Source: CALMEH01 sp964548225 (GTDB lineage Bacteria > Acidobacteriota > Blastocatellia > Pyrinomonadales > Pyrinomonadaceae). Taken from it: a DNA stretch of 34,678 nucleotides. The stretch lies in NCBI GenBank assembly GCA_964548225.1, contig CAZJQP010000053.1, positions 1 through 34,678 of the forward strand, read 5' to 3'. The translations under genes were made by a program, and so were the position numbers. The notes beneath the pieces are model-generated. The model did no database searches, was not told the DNA's origin, and worked only from the letters and a program-made list of their open reading frames with translations. This document shows, one piece after another, positions 24,069 to 31,450 of the stretch (positions are counted from its first letter, which is position 1; each line of letters opens with the position of its first letter).

Positions 24069-24950
24069 CTATTTCACAAATTTCCCCGAAATTTTCAAAA
24101 ACTCTTGAACTTGTGAATTCCAATAATTCCAATCGTGTTTGCCGGGCAGTTGCCGAAATTCGTGCGGGATTTTCTTTTCAAATAAAAGCGTCGCAAAATC
24201 GCGGTTCGGCAGAATCAAAAAATCTTCCGTGCCGCAATCGAGATAGATAAAAGGCAGAGTTTTTTTCTTCGCGTCCGGCATTTCGCGGACGATTTTGTAA
24301 ATGTCGTTGGTCAGCCGTGTTTCGTGCGCCGCGTCGCCGAAAACAGTCATAATTGATTTTGAAAGCCACGCGGCGGAATTTTTATCTGTCCAACCCGTTG
24401 CCGGAAGTGCGCCGCTGAACGAACCAACGAGCGAAAACATTTCGGGATATTTCAAACCGAATTTTATCGCGCCGTAACCGCCCATTGAAAGACCGGCAAT
24501 CGAACGATGATTTCTTTCGGCAACCGTGCGAAAATTTTTATCAATTTCGGGGATAAGTTCTTTAACGATATAGCTTTCATATTTATCGTTGGCTTTGGTA
24601 ACGCTGTCCGAATACCAACCGTCGTCGCCTTCGGCAGTAACGATTATGTAATTATATTGCGCGGCAAACTCCGCGATTTTCGTTTTTGAAGTCCAATTAT
24701 CATAATGTCCGGTCAAGCCGTGAAGCAGATAAATCACCGCAAACCTTTTCGTTTTTTCGGCGTTATATTTTGACGGCAAAATTATTTTATAGGGCATTTG
24801 CCGCGCCATAAGTTTGCTGTTCAACTTTAAATCTTGAACCGTAACCGCAGATTTTTCAGCTTGTTGCGTTGCCTGTTGGGCAAACAAGGCAGATGAAAAA
24901 CTGAAAACCAGAAGAAGCCAAACAATAAGTTTCAAATGTCTTTTTCTCAT
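24069..24950 (-). CDS. Secreted esterase-D-type alpha/beta hydrolase
   Basis: 293 residues. Signal peptide (LIVWLLLVFSFSSALFAQ). Putative esterase fold: LLHGLTGHYDNW oxyanion region, nucleophile in IAGLSMGGYGAIKFG, acid in DCGTEDFLI and His in PGKHDWNYW. The family includes feruloyl esterases, S-formylglutathione hydrolases and antigen-85-like acyltransferases; export argues against the glutathione role and for polymer- or ester-degrading activity outside the cytoplasm. pgpA lies upstream on the same strand, 50 bp away. The substrate is not predictable. Confidence 0.88.
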   Translation of the reverse strand: MRKRHLKLIVWLLLVFSFSSALFAQQATQQAEKSAVTVQDLKLNSKLMARQMPYKIILPSKYNAEKTKRFAVIYLLHGLTGHYDNWTSKTKIAEFAAQYNYIIVTAEGDDGWYSDSVTKANDKYESYIVKELIPEIDKNFRTVAERNHRSIAGLSMGGYGAIKFGLKYPEMFSLVGSFSGALPATGWTDKNSAAWLSKSIMTVFGDAAHETRLTNDIYKIVREMPDAKKKTLPFIYLDCGTEDFLILPNRDFATLLFEKKIPHEFRQLPGKHDWNYWNSQVQEFLKISGKFVK

Positions 24951-24999
24951 AAAATTCTTTCGCGGGATAAATTATCAAGCCGCTAAATCAGATGTTTTT

Positions 25000-25608
25000 T
25001 CAGAACGAAAGGCTTACTGCATAAATTAAAGCCAAACACACGCCGCCATAAACTCCGGCGAGAATATCATCAGCGCAAACGCCGATTCCGGCGGGCAGAT
25101 TTTGCAGTGAATTTATCGGATAAGGTTTCCAAATATCAAACAGACGGAAAAGTCCGAAACCGATTAAAACCAACCACCAAGAAATCGCAAACGGCACGAA
25201 AAGAAAAACGATTAACTGCCCGATAACTTCATCAACAACCGCTTGTTGCGGGTCTTTGTTTTTGAACAAATGCGTCGCTCTGCCTGAAGCCCAAATTCCC
25301 AAAAGACAAAAAAGCAGAAAAAACACGAGATTAAAAGCGTGAAACCAACCTTCAACCTGCTGTCCCGACCAACCTTTTCCGAGCATCGAAACCCCAAAAT
25401 TCGCTTCCGCCAAACCGAAAAGCAAATAAATCCCAACGCCGACAATCGAACCGTAAGTTCCCGGCATTAAGGGCAAATAACCCACTCCGAAAGTCGTTAT
25501 GCCAAGCGACAAATAATCAATCGCAGTTTTTCGTTTGGATTTTTCTTTTTGAAGTTTCCGCGTTTCAACCGTCGCGGAAATATGTATCAGTTCATCGTAA
25601 TCAGCCAT
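25000..25608 (-). CDS. pgpA: Phosphatidylglycerophosphatase A
   Basis: 202 residues. Removes phosphate from phosphatidylglycerol-phosphate to make phosphatidylglycerol at the inner membrane. PgpA motifs: TTFGVGYLPLMPGTYGS, VVDEVIGQL, RLFDIWKPYPI and GVCADDILAGVYGG, with several membrane segments. It is slightly longer than E. coli PgpA because of a charged N-terminal extension and a longer loop around FGVSMLGKGWSGQQVEGW. It is followed by the secreted esterase gene. Confidence 0.93.
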   Translation of the reverse strand: MADYDELIHISATVETRKLQKEKSKRKTAIDYLSLGITTFGVGYLPLMPGTYGSIVGVGIYLLFGLAEANFGVSMLGKGWSGQQVEGWFHAFNLVFFLLFCLLGIWASGRATHLFKNKDPQQAVVDEVIGQLIVFLFVPFAISWWLVLIGFGLFRLFDIWKPYPINSLQNLPAGIGVCADDILAGVYGGVCLALIYAVSLSF

Positions 25609-25648
25609 TTAGATAAAAAAATATGATTTTACCAAGTCCCAAATGAAA

Positions 25649-25692
25649 AAGGTAGCGACCCGCACCGAAATTTGATGCCGAACGGCTACCTT
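25649..25692 (-). terminator. Probable terminator after 25715-26317 gene
   Basis: AAGGTAGC (25649-25656) pairs with GCTACCTT (25685-25692) around a 28-nt loop. On the minus strand the stem is followed by a short T-run (from AAAAA at 25646-25650), and on the plus strand by TTCTGTTTTT. It separates the secreted-protein gene from pgpA. Confidence 0.5.
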
Positions 25693-25714
25693 CTGTTTTT
25701 GATTTGTTTGGAAA

Positions 25715-26317
25715 CTATTCCGAAAACACTTTTTCTATCTCCGCTAAAAAGCCGGTAAGGAATTTGTTTTCTGTGTTATTTTCCGCTTTCGGGCGTGTGG
25801 TGCGAATTTTTATAAAATTGTTTTGATGCCCGAAAAGGTAAATTTCCGAATCAACCGGTGTGCCTTTCAAAGAAAAGTTAAAGAGTGTCCGCAAAACTTT
25901 TATCTTACCGTTAGCTCCGCCAAGCGTTATTATATCGCTTTTAACTTCTTTAACATTATCGTAATAACCTGCTTTTCCGGCTTGAACAATATCATTTTTC
26001 GCTTTGCTCATTTCGTCTTTCAGGATTTTGTCGTTAATGTCATTCGGAATTTTTGGTTGTCCGCCGTTATAAACGTAAATCGTAACAATATCGCCGTAAT
26101 TCGAACGGTAACTGACACTGTAACCAAGTGCGGCGGTCGGATATTTTTGAATCTCGCTTTTTTCCCAACCATCAACATCGGGAAAAACAATTTCCGAGGA
26201 CGTAGTAGTTTTTGTATTATTCGATTTTCCGCCCGGCGGCTGTGCCGTCGCCGTCGTTTGCAGTAAAAATAACCCCAAGAAAACTGCCAAAACCGTGAAT
26301 CTAAATACCGTTCGCAT
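25715..26317 (-). CDS. Secreted hypothetical protein
   Basis: 200 residues. Signal peptide MRTVFRFTVLAVFLGLFLLQ with cleavage near ATAQ. A Thr/Ser/Asn-rich linker is followed by a compact domain containing IVFPDVDGWEKSEIQKYPTA, GYSVSYRSNYGDIVTIYVYN and a closing helical KFLTGFLAEIEKVF. The alternating strands and lack of cysteines or catalytic motif suggest a periplasmic binding or structural protein. I do not recognise the family. It is divergent from the OmpA-like gene at 26600; the 282-bp region between holds TTTTCGG words near 26391, 26408 and 26432 but no clear operator. Confidence 0.75.
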   Translation of the reverse strand: MRTVFRFTVLAVFLGLFLLQTTATAQPPGGKSNNTKTTTSSEIVFPDVDGWEKSEIQKYPTAALGYSVSYRSNYGDIVTIYVYNGGQPKIPNDINDKILKDEMSKAKNDIVQAGKAGYYDNVKEVKSDIITLGGANGKIKVLRTLFNFSLKGTPVDSEIYLFGHQNNFIKIRTTRPKAENNTENKFLTGFLAEIEKVFSE

Positions 26318-26599
26318 AAATTTTTACCTCTACTTTTTAAATCTTCAAGTTTAGGGTAGTTTAATTTATATCCCTGCGAACCGTCAATGATTTTCGGAAA
26401 TATCTGCTTTTCGGGCGAAAAGATTCATTTTTTTTCGGGAATAATGCAAAAGCAGAATTTTTATACTTCTACCAGATATGAATTTATTGGAATAGAATTA
26501 AAATTTACTCGTCCGTTCAAATTCAGGATAAATGATTTGAATTAGAATCTTTTGTCGTCGGTTATCAAAAAATTATAAATCGAGAGGAAAATAATCGCT

Positions 26600-27448
26600 A
26601 TGGCACCATCGGTTCAACAAACACAAGAAACATCAACTTTTGAAACACTTTATTCGGTAGATTCCGAGGCTTCCGCCTCCGCTAAAGTGCTTCGGATTGT
26701 TCGTGCCTACAAAAGCACATCCAAAGTGGCAGACATCAATATCTATGGATATATCAATACCGAATCGCAGATGAATAGCGTTGCCGAAAAAAGAGAACGC
26801 GGCGCGATGCAAACGCGATTTAATTATCTGCGAAACTATCTGATTCAAATGGGTGTGCCGAATGATAACATTTATATCGGCGGAGTTGCCTATTCAAGCA
26901 ACTGGGGCGGACAAATCCATATTTCGCTCAAAGAATTAAACTTAAATTCAGGCTTCTTGCCGCCATATACGCCGCCCGTTCCAACCAATCCGCAAACGCC
27001 TTCAGGGGCAAAAGAGCAATGGATTGATGGCGACGGCTCGGTCAAAAAAGATGTTTTGAAAGGCGAATTGGCATTGGAAATCGAACTAACTTTCAAAGAA
27101 GGCGGAATTTTCAAAACCAAACCGCCCGTCAGCGTTAAAGCCAGCGTCAAAGAAACCGGCGCAGTCGAACTCGGCGCAGAATGGACGGCGATAGAAGAAG
27201 AAATTAAAAAGAAAGCCTTTTGGGGCGCAGTTCAGGAAGTGAAATTCAAAGTTTCGGGCGAAGCAACCGCCGGATTTAAAATAGACGGAAAACAACTCCA
27301 CACGGAAGTCAACGCCGCACTCAAAGCATCTTTGTCAGCGGTTTTGATAATCCCGAAAACTTCAATCAAAGTTCCGGTCGAAGTTTCCGTCGGTGTCGGC
27401 ATCAACGGCGAACCTGTGGTCGGACTGCAAACTACTTATAAATGGTAA
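26600..27448 (+). CDS. OmpA-like N-terminal domain protein, no signal peptide
   Basis: 282 residues. Residues 30-110 follow the OmpA C-terminal-domain layout: INIYGYINTESQ, an Arg-rich helix (EKRERGAMQTRFNYLRNYL), then GVPNDNIYIGG. The usual peptidoglycan-binding Asp of this fold is not obvious, so binding may be lost. A Pro-rich linker (PPYTPPVPTNPQTP) leads to a C-terminal domain of alternating strands (VSVKASVKETGAVELG and others) ending in TTYKW. No leader peptide is present, odd for an OmpA-type domain. GAGAGG 11 nt upstream supports the ATG. Role unknown; a cytoplasmic assembly or phage-tail-like accessory protein is possible. Confidence 0.6.
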   Translation: MAPSVQQTQETSTFETLYSVDSEASASAKVLRIVRAYKSTSKVADINIYGYINTESQMNSVAEKRERGAMQTRFNYLRNYLIQMGVPNDNIYIGGVAYSSNWGGQIHISLKELNLNSGFLPPYTPPVPTNPQTPSGAKEQWIDGDGSVKKDVLKGELALEIELTFKEGGIFKTKPPVSVKASVKETGAVELGAEWTAIEEEIKKKAFWGAVQEVKFKVSGEATAGFKIDGKQLHTEVNAALKASLSAVLIIPKTSIKVPVEVSVGVGINGEPVVGLQTTYKW

Positions 27449-27460
27449 ATCAAACGAATT

Positions 27461-27498
27461 AACCCGCAAGCGGCATATTTTATTGTTGCTTGCGGGTT
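27461..27498. terminator. Bidirectional terminator hairpin
   Basis: Perfect 11-bp stem AACCCGCAAGC (27461-27471) / GCTTGCGGGTT (27488-27498) with a 16-nt loop, just past the stop of the plus-strand gene and convergent with the rimO region. T-tracts are weak on both sides. The right arm overlaps the relict rimO 3' end, suggesting it was rimO's original terminator. Confidence 0.6.
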
Positions 27499-27548
27499 TG
27501 TAATGTTTCTCCGATCAAATCGTAATCGTGCGCTTCCTTAGTTTTGCG
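27480..27548 (-). pseudogene. rimO: Relict 3' end of rimO
   Basis: On the minus strand this encodes KEAHDYDLIGETLQTRKQQ and a TAA at 27480-27482. EAHDYDLIGE is identical to the RimO C-terminus encoded at 28350-28379. The remnant is not connected to any start: it lies downstream of the secreted-protein gene's stop at 27588. It marks where rimO originally ended before an 843-bp segment came between. Confidence 0.75.
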
Positions 27549-27587
27549 TTGAAAGATTTGCTGTTTTTCGATTCAAATATTAACTTC

Positions 27588-28322
27588 TTAAAAATCAACA
27601 TTCCCGTCAATTATCATCTTCGTAACATCAAAATCTATTTTGTCTTTTAGAAAATTGAACGAATCTCCAAAATCACCACGTTTAATTCTTAAAGTTAGTT
27701 TTTGGGATTCATTTGTAATTAAGGGCTTTTGATTTTCATCAAATCTATTAAAGAAAAAAACTGCATAACCGCTTTCGGATTTAGGGGCAAGAAATTTAGC
27801 CAGTTCTCTTTTTCCATTTTTTTCATCCGACAGATAAATCTTGTCTTTTAATAAATCAAAAGTATAGTCTTTGAACATTTTACCGACTAAAGTGGTGGAA
27901 TTTCTACCGGCGGGTTGCGCCATCATTACAATATAATATTTCTTACAATCTTCGCAGTTTAAAAAATTCTTGGTTTTCTCATCAAATTCTTTCTTTTGAT
28001 TCTCTTCCAATTTGTCATACTTTTGACTAATTTGAATTTGGCGAAATAATGCCCGTTGAATAGTTTGTGAGGAATATAAACGAACAGCAATTTTTGGAAT
28101 TGCCGCCTCCATCGCTGGTGAATTTTTGTTAATAGTATTGGTGAACATTTCAATATCAATGTCCGAATAATTGTAAGCCCACGGCGAAGAGGTCAAAATC
28201 TTCAAACAATCCTCATTATTCCACTTTTTCCAGTCTTTTTCCCACAATTTTTGTGAGAATGCTGTTTGAAAAGAAAAAAGTCCGAGAACAAAAATCAAAA
28301 TGAAATATTTTGCAGTTTTCAT
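27588..28322 (-). CDS. Secreted hypothetical protein embedded in the rimO frame
   Basis: About 244 residues from an internal ATG at 28322. A strong AAAGGAG (28331-28337) lies 8 nt upstream. The N-terminus is a textbook signal peptide (MKTAKYFILIFVLGLFSFQ, cleavage near TAFSQ), which makes no sense in the middle of RimO, so independent translation is likely. The mature part starts WEKDWKKWNNEDCLKIL followed by SSPWAY, and has a Cys pair in NCEDCKK. From memory, a W...L...SPWA opening occurs in secreted hypothetical proteins of Acidobacteria; function unknown. The frame is shared with rimO without an intervening stop. Confidence 0.75.
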   Translation of the reverse strand: MKTAKYFILIFVLGLFSFQTAFSQKLWEKDWKKWNNEDCLKILTSSPWAYNYSDIDIEMFTNTINKNSPAMEAAIPKIAVRLYSSQTIQRALFRQIQISQKYDKLEENQKKEFDEKTKNFLNCEDCKKYYIVMMAQPAGRNSTTLVGKMFKDYTFDLLKDKIYLSDEKNGKRELAKFLAPKSESGYAVFFFNRFDENQKPLITNESQKLTLRIKRGDFGDSFNFLKDKIDFDVTKMIIDGNVDF

Positions 28323-29690
28323 CAAATAATCTCCTTTACTTAATATTATTTCTCCAATCAAATCATAATCGTGCGCTTCGGTGATTTTTACATCGTAAAT
28401 TTCGCCGACTTTCGGCTCGAAGTTTTCGGGCATATCGTTGATTAAAATGTAGCCGTCAATTTCCTGCGCTTGTCCTTCCAATCTGCCTTGGAAAAGTAAA
28501 TCGGATTCTTGCGACAAGCCTTCAAAGAGAACTTTATAGACTTTGCCGATTTTCGCTTTGTTTTTGCGTTTGGAGATTTTGGCTTGTTCTTTCATCAACG
28601 CGGTTCGGCGGCGTTTCGCGGTTTTTGCGTCAACTTTGTTTGGCAAATCAAACGCCGGAGTTCCTTCTTCATCGGAATATGTGAAAACGCCGACGTTATC
28701 AAATTCGCAATTTTTGACGAATTGCATCAATTCTTCAAAATCCGCTTCGGTTTCGCCGGGGAAACCTGTGATAAAAGTCGTGCGGATTGTAATATTCGGG
28801 ACTTTTTCGCGGACACGGCGAATTAATTTCTCCAAACTTTCACGATTTCCGCCGCGTTTCATCAATTTCAAAACATTGCGCGAACCGTGTTGGAGCGGCA
28901 TATCGAGATATTTTACGGCTTTCGGCGTTTCGTTTATCGCCGCCAAAAACTCGTCCGAAATATGCGTCGGATACGCATACATCACGCGAATCCACTGCAA
29001 ATCTTCAATCTCGCCGAGCGCACGAATCAATTTCGCCAAAGCATCAACTTCGCCCAAATCTTCGCCGAAACGCGATGAATCTTGGGCAATTAAAACAACT
29101 TCTTTCACGCCTTGTTTTGCAAGGTCTTCGGCTTCCTTCAAAATCGAACCGAAACGACGCGAACGAAACGAACCGCGCATCGAAGGAATCGAACAAAACG
29201 CGCACGGACGGTCGCAACCTTCGGCGATTTTGATAAAAGCCGTGTAAGAATCGGTTGCACGATAACGCGGCGTGTCGAAATCATATAAATATGTCGCGGT
29301 TTTATTTCCAATCGGCAACAGCGGAAGTTCGCGGAAGTTTTTCGTTTTGTCCGCCGCGTCTAAGATTCGGTTTAATTCATTTGTCCCGATAAATGCGTCC
29401 ACTTCGGGCAATTCCTTCATCAAATCGTCGCGGTAACGCTCAACCAAACAACCTGCGACGACAACTCTTTTCGCTTTGCCTTCTGCTTTGAGCGAAGTTG
29501 CTTCCAAAATCGCGTCAATAGATTCGCGCTTTGCCGATTCGATAAACCCGCAAGTATTTACGACAACGGTTTCCGCTTCTTCGGCGTTGTTCGTTATCTC
29601 ATAACCGGCTTCTTTTAATTGTCCCATCATCACCTCGGAATCAACCAAATTCTTCGGGCATCCGAGACTGACAAATCCTACTTTTTTCAT
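27588..29690 (-). CDS. rimO: Ribosomal protein S12 methylthiotransferase, fused in frame to a secreted protein
   Basis: The open frame is 700 codons; RimO proper is residues 1-456, a normal size. It methylthiolates the conserved Asp of ribosomal protein S12. N-terminal UPF0004 domain: GFVSLGCPKNLVDSEVMMG, NTCGFIESAK and VAGCLVERY give the first cluster's three Cys. Radical-SAM motif CDRPCAFCSIP. The TRAM-like C-terminus ends HDYDLIGEIIL. No stop codon follows: the frame continues through SKGDYLM into a signal peptide and 220 more residues. Either ribosomes read through to a 700-residue fusion, or the second protein starts independently at 28322. It is divergent from the lipoprotein gene at 29803. 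Confidence 0.9.
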   Translation of the reverse strand: MKKVGFVSLGCPKNLVDSEVMMGQLKEAGYEITNNAEEAETVVVNTCGFIESAKRESIDAILEATSLKAEGKAKRVVVAGCLVERYRDDLMKELPEVDAFIGTNELNRILDAADKTKNFRELPLLPIGNKTATYLYDFDTPRYRATDSYTAFIKIAEGCDRPCAFCSIPSMRGSFRSRRFGSILKEAEDLAKQGVKEVVLIAQDSSRFGEDLGEVDALAKLIRALGEIEDLQWIRVMYAYPTHISDEFLAAINETPKAVKYLDMPLQHGSRNVLKLMKRGGNRESLEKLIRRVREKVPNITIRTTFITGFPGETEADFEELMQFVKNCEFDNVGVFTYSDEEGTPAFDLPNKVDAKTAKRRRTALMKEQAKISKRKNKAKIGKVYKVLFEGLSQESDLLFQGRLEGQAQEIDGYILINDMPENFEPKVGEIYDVKITEAHDYDLIGEIILSKGDYLMKTAKYFILIFVLGLFSFQTAFSQKLWEKDWKKWNNEDCLKILTSSPWAYNYSDIDIEMFTNTINKNSPAMEAAIPKIAVRLYSSQTIQRALFRQIQISQKYDKLEENQKKEFDEKTKNFLNCEDCKKYYIVMMAQPAGRNSTTLVGKMFKDYTFDLLKDKIYLSDEKNGKRELAKFLAPKSESGYAVFFFNRFDENQKPLITNESQKLTLRIKRGDFGDSFNFLKDKIDFDVTKMIIDGNVDF
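28331..28337 (-). promoter_or_regulatory. Internal Shine-Dalgarno deciding the embedded start
   Basis: AAAGGAG on the minus strand, 8 nt before ATG 28322, inside the frame that links RimO to the secreted protein. Its quality supports separate initiation of the downstream protein. Confidence 0.7.
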
Positions 29691-29802
29691 AAATCAAAAA
29701 TAAACATTTAGAGTAACACAAATTCACGCTTTTCGCCTTGCTATTGCTTAAATGTTTGATTAAAATTTCCTCAGTTCCAAACAAAAATCTAATCAAAAAA
29801 TT

Positions 29803-30270
29803 ATGAAAACAAAAATCAATTCGATTATTGCCATCGGCATTTTAGTATTTATTGTGATGGCTTGTAACGCAAGTTTTACGACTGCCAATATCAGCAGTTT
29901 CAATTTCGGCAAAAACGACAAAGCCGACCCCGCGACGACGAGTTTTAATGCCGGCGAAAAAATCTTTGCCGTAGCAGCTATTTCGGGCGCAATGGGCAAA
30001 TATAAAGTCAAATTCAAGGTTGAAAACACCGCGGGCGGCGGCACACCATTGACCAAAGAAGTTGATATGCCCGGCAGCGGCACGGCTTATTTGGAAATCA
30101 CCAGCGCACCCGGCGGCGAATATAAAGCCGAAGCCGTGTTGGTGGACGAGACGGGTAAAGAAGTTGACAAAAAATCCGGCACTTTTTCGGTCAAAGGCGA
30201 CAGCAAACCGACGACAACCACCGAAAAACCGAAGGATTCTGACTCGGAAGAAAAATCAACCGAGAATTAA
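29803..30270 (+). CDS. Putative lipoprotein
   Basis: 155 residues. A lipobox-like end to the leader (IVMAC at residues 17-21) predicts a lipid-anchored N-terminal Cys. The middle (SFNAGEKIFAVAAISG, KYKVKFKVENTAGGG, YLEITSAPGGEYKAEAVLVD) is an Ig-like beta pattern, followed by a Lys/Glu/Ser/Thr-rich low-complexity tail. Family not recognised. It is divergent from rimO (112 bp between starts) and is followed after 5 bp by a 21-bp-period array with no classical terminator. Confidence 0.75.
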   Translation: MKTKINSIIAIGILVFIVMACNASFTTANISSFNFGKNDKADPATTSFNAGEKIFAVAAISGAMGKYKVKFKVENTAGGGTPLTKEVDMPGSGTAYLEITSAPGGEYKAEAVLVDETGKEVDKKSGTFSVKGDSKPTTTTEKPKDSDSEEKSTEN

Positions 30271-30275
30271 ACACA

Positions 30276-30527
30276 AAGATTCAATGATTGGAACTTAGGG
30301 ACGAATGTTTCGCCCTTAAGTTCCAATCATTCGGCACAAAGTTCCAAACCTTCGGAAGACCTTTCTAATTATTCGCCCTTAAGTTCCAATCATTCGGCAC
30401 AGAGTTCCAATGGTTCGGCACGGAGTTCCAATCATTCGGAAGACGTTCCCAATCATTCGGCACAGAGTTCCAATCTTTCGTCAATAAGGACGAATGTTTC
30501 GGCACAGGGAACGAAACATTTTACATT
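30276..30527 (+). repeat. 21-bp-period tandem array (C), 12 units
   Basis: Twelve units of exactly 21 bp (252 bp) without a single indel, most resembling AAGTTCCAATCATTCGGCACA with substitutions in variable positions. The first two units also pair with later ones as inverted copies (ATTGGAACTT / AAGTTCCAAT). Read in the plus frame the units give heptads such as EFQSFGT, with one stop codon in unit 5 (TAA at 30366-30368). It occupies nearly all of the gap between the lipoprotein gene and the convergent argB. No spacer/repeat alternation, so not CRISPR. Confidence 0.85.
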
Positions 30528-30556
30528 CGTGTAGAATCTATCAACCTTATCAAATC

Positions 30557-31447
30557 CTATTGCGAAATAAACATTGTGCCTTCGCCTTCGTCCGTAAAAA
30601 CTTCAGAAAGAAGCGCGTTTCGCTTATTTCCGCTGATGATATGCGCTGATTTTACGCCGCGATTTAGCAACTCGATAATTGATTGCAATTTCGGAATCAT
30701 TCCGCCTGTCGCCTTGCCGCTTTTGATTAAGTTTTCAGCTTCTGCAATCGTCAAACGCGAGATTTTTGTTTCCGGCTTTTCCGCTTCGAGATAAATTCCA
30801 TTGACATCTGAGAGCAAAACCAGTTTCTCAGCCTTTAATTGTGCGGCGATTTCCGAAGCAATCGTGTCAGCGTTAATGTTAAAAATTCTGCCGTCGTCAT
30901 CCGCGCCGAGCGATGAAACAACAGGCAAATAATCATTTTCGAGAAGCAGTTGCAAAAGTCCGGCGTTGATTTGCAAAACGTCGCCGACATTGCCGAAATC
31001 AACCGTTTCAGTTTCGCCCGTCTGACGATTTAAAATCTCTTTCGGCGCACGTTTTTCGGCGTGAACGATGTTTCCGTCAATGCCCGAAAGCCCGACTGCC
31101 GTTGTGCCGCGTTGTCTTAAAGCTGCAAGGATTTCGGTGTTGATTTTGCCCGCAAAAATCATCTTTGCAAGCTCCAAAGTTTCGTCGTCCGTTACGCGCC
31201 GCCCGTCAATCACGGTTTGCGTTACACCCAATTTTTGCGCCAATTCCGAAAGTTGTTTGCCGCCGCCGTGAATGACACAGATTTTTATCCCGACTTGATG
31301 CAAAAGCGCGATTTCTTCCGCCAAAGATGCGAGATTTTCTTTGTCTTCCGTAACTTTGCCCGAAAATTTGACGACGAAAGTTTTGCCCTTAAATCGTTGA
31401 ATATAAGGCAAGGCTTCGCGCAATAAATCAAGTTTTTGTCGGCTCAT
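30557..31447 (-). CDS. argB: Acetylglutamate kinase (or acylglutamate kinase)
   Basis: 296 residues, normal. Phosphorylates the gamma-carboxyl of N-acylated glutamate in arginine biosynthesis. Amino-acid-kinase fold: VVKFSGKVTED, CVIHGGGKQLSELAQKLG, GLSGIDGNIVHAEK, INADTIASEIAAQL and KATGGMIPKLQSIIELL. Its start is 3 nt after the secreted-protein stop, and the carbamoyltransferase gene lies further upstream, so they form one operon. Because the carbamoyltransferase here may take succinylornithine, the kinase might use N-succinylglutamate; sequence alone does not decide this. Confidence 0.95.
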   Translation of the reverse strand: MSRQKLDLLREALPYIQRFKGKTFVVKFSGKVTEDKENLASLAEEIALLHQVGIKICVIHGGGKQLSELAQKLGVTQTVIDGRRVTDDETLELAKMIFAGKINTEILAALRQRGTTAVGLSGIDGNIVHAEKRAPKEILNRQTGETETVDFGNVGDVLQINAGLLQLLLENDYLPVVSSLGADDDGRIFNINADTIASEIAAQLKAEKLVLLSDVNGIYLEAEKPETKISRLTIAEAENLIKSGKATGGMIPKLQSIIELLNRGVKSAHIISGNKRNALLSEVFTDEGEGTMFISQ

Positions 31448-31450
31448 AAT

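Larger units (their letters stand above)
27506..28379. repeat. 31-bp direct repeat bounding an 843-bp module
   Basis: Copies at 27506-27536 and 28349-28379 match at 29 of 31 positions. The two differences (27513 and 27522) are third-position and synonymous in the rimO frame (Ile and Tyr codons). The spacing of 843 bp is a multiple of three. The repeat consists of RimO C-terminal codons; the intervening DNA encodes a secreted protein. Confidence 0.8.

Noticed and set aside
26391..26445. Fourth 21-bp array (TTTTCGG words upstream of 26600)
   Set aside because: Spacings are 17 and 24 bp, not 21, and only three words are present.
28543..29247. 234-codon plus-strand ORF antisense to rimO
   Set aside because: Mirror of the strongly supported RimO coding frame; no start signals or motifs.
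30276..30527. CRISPR array
   Set aside because: Units are contiguous and all similar; there is no alternation of constant repeats and unique spacers, and no cas genes.
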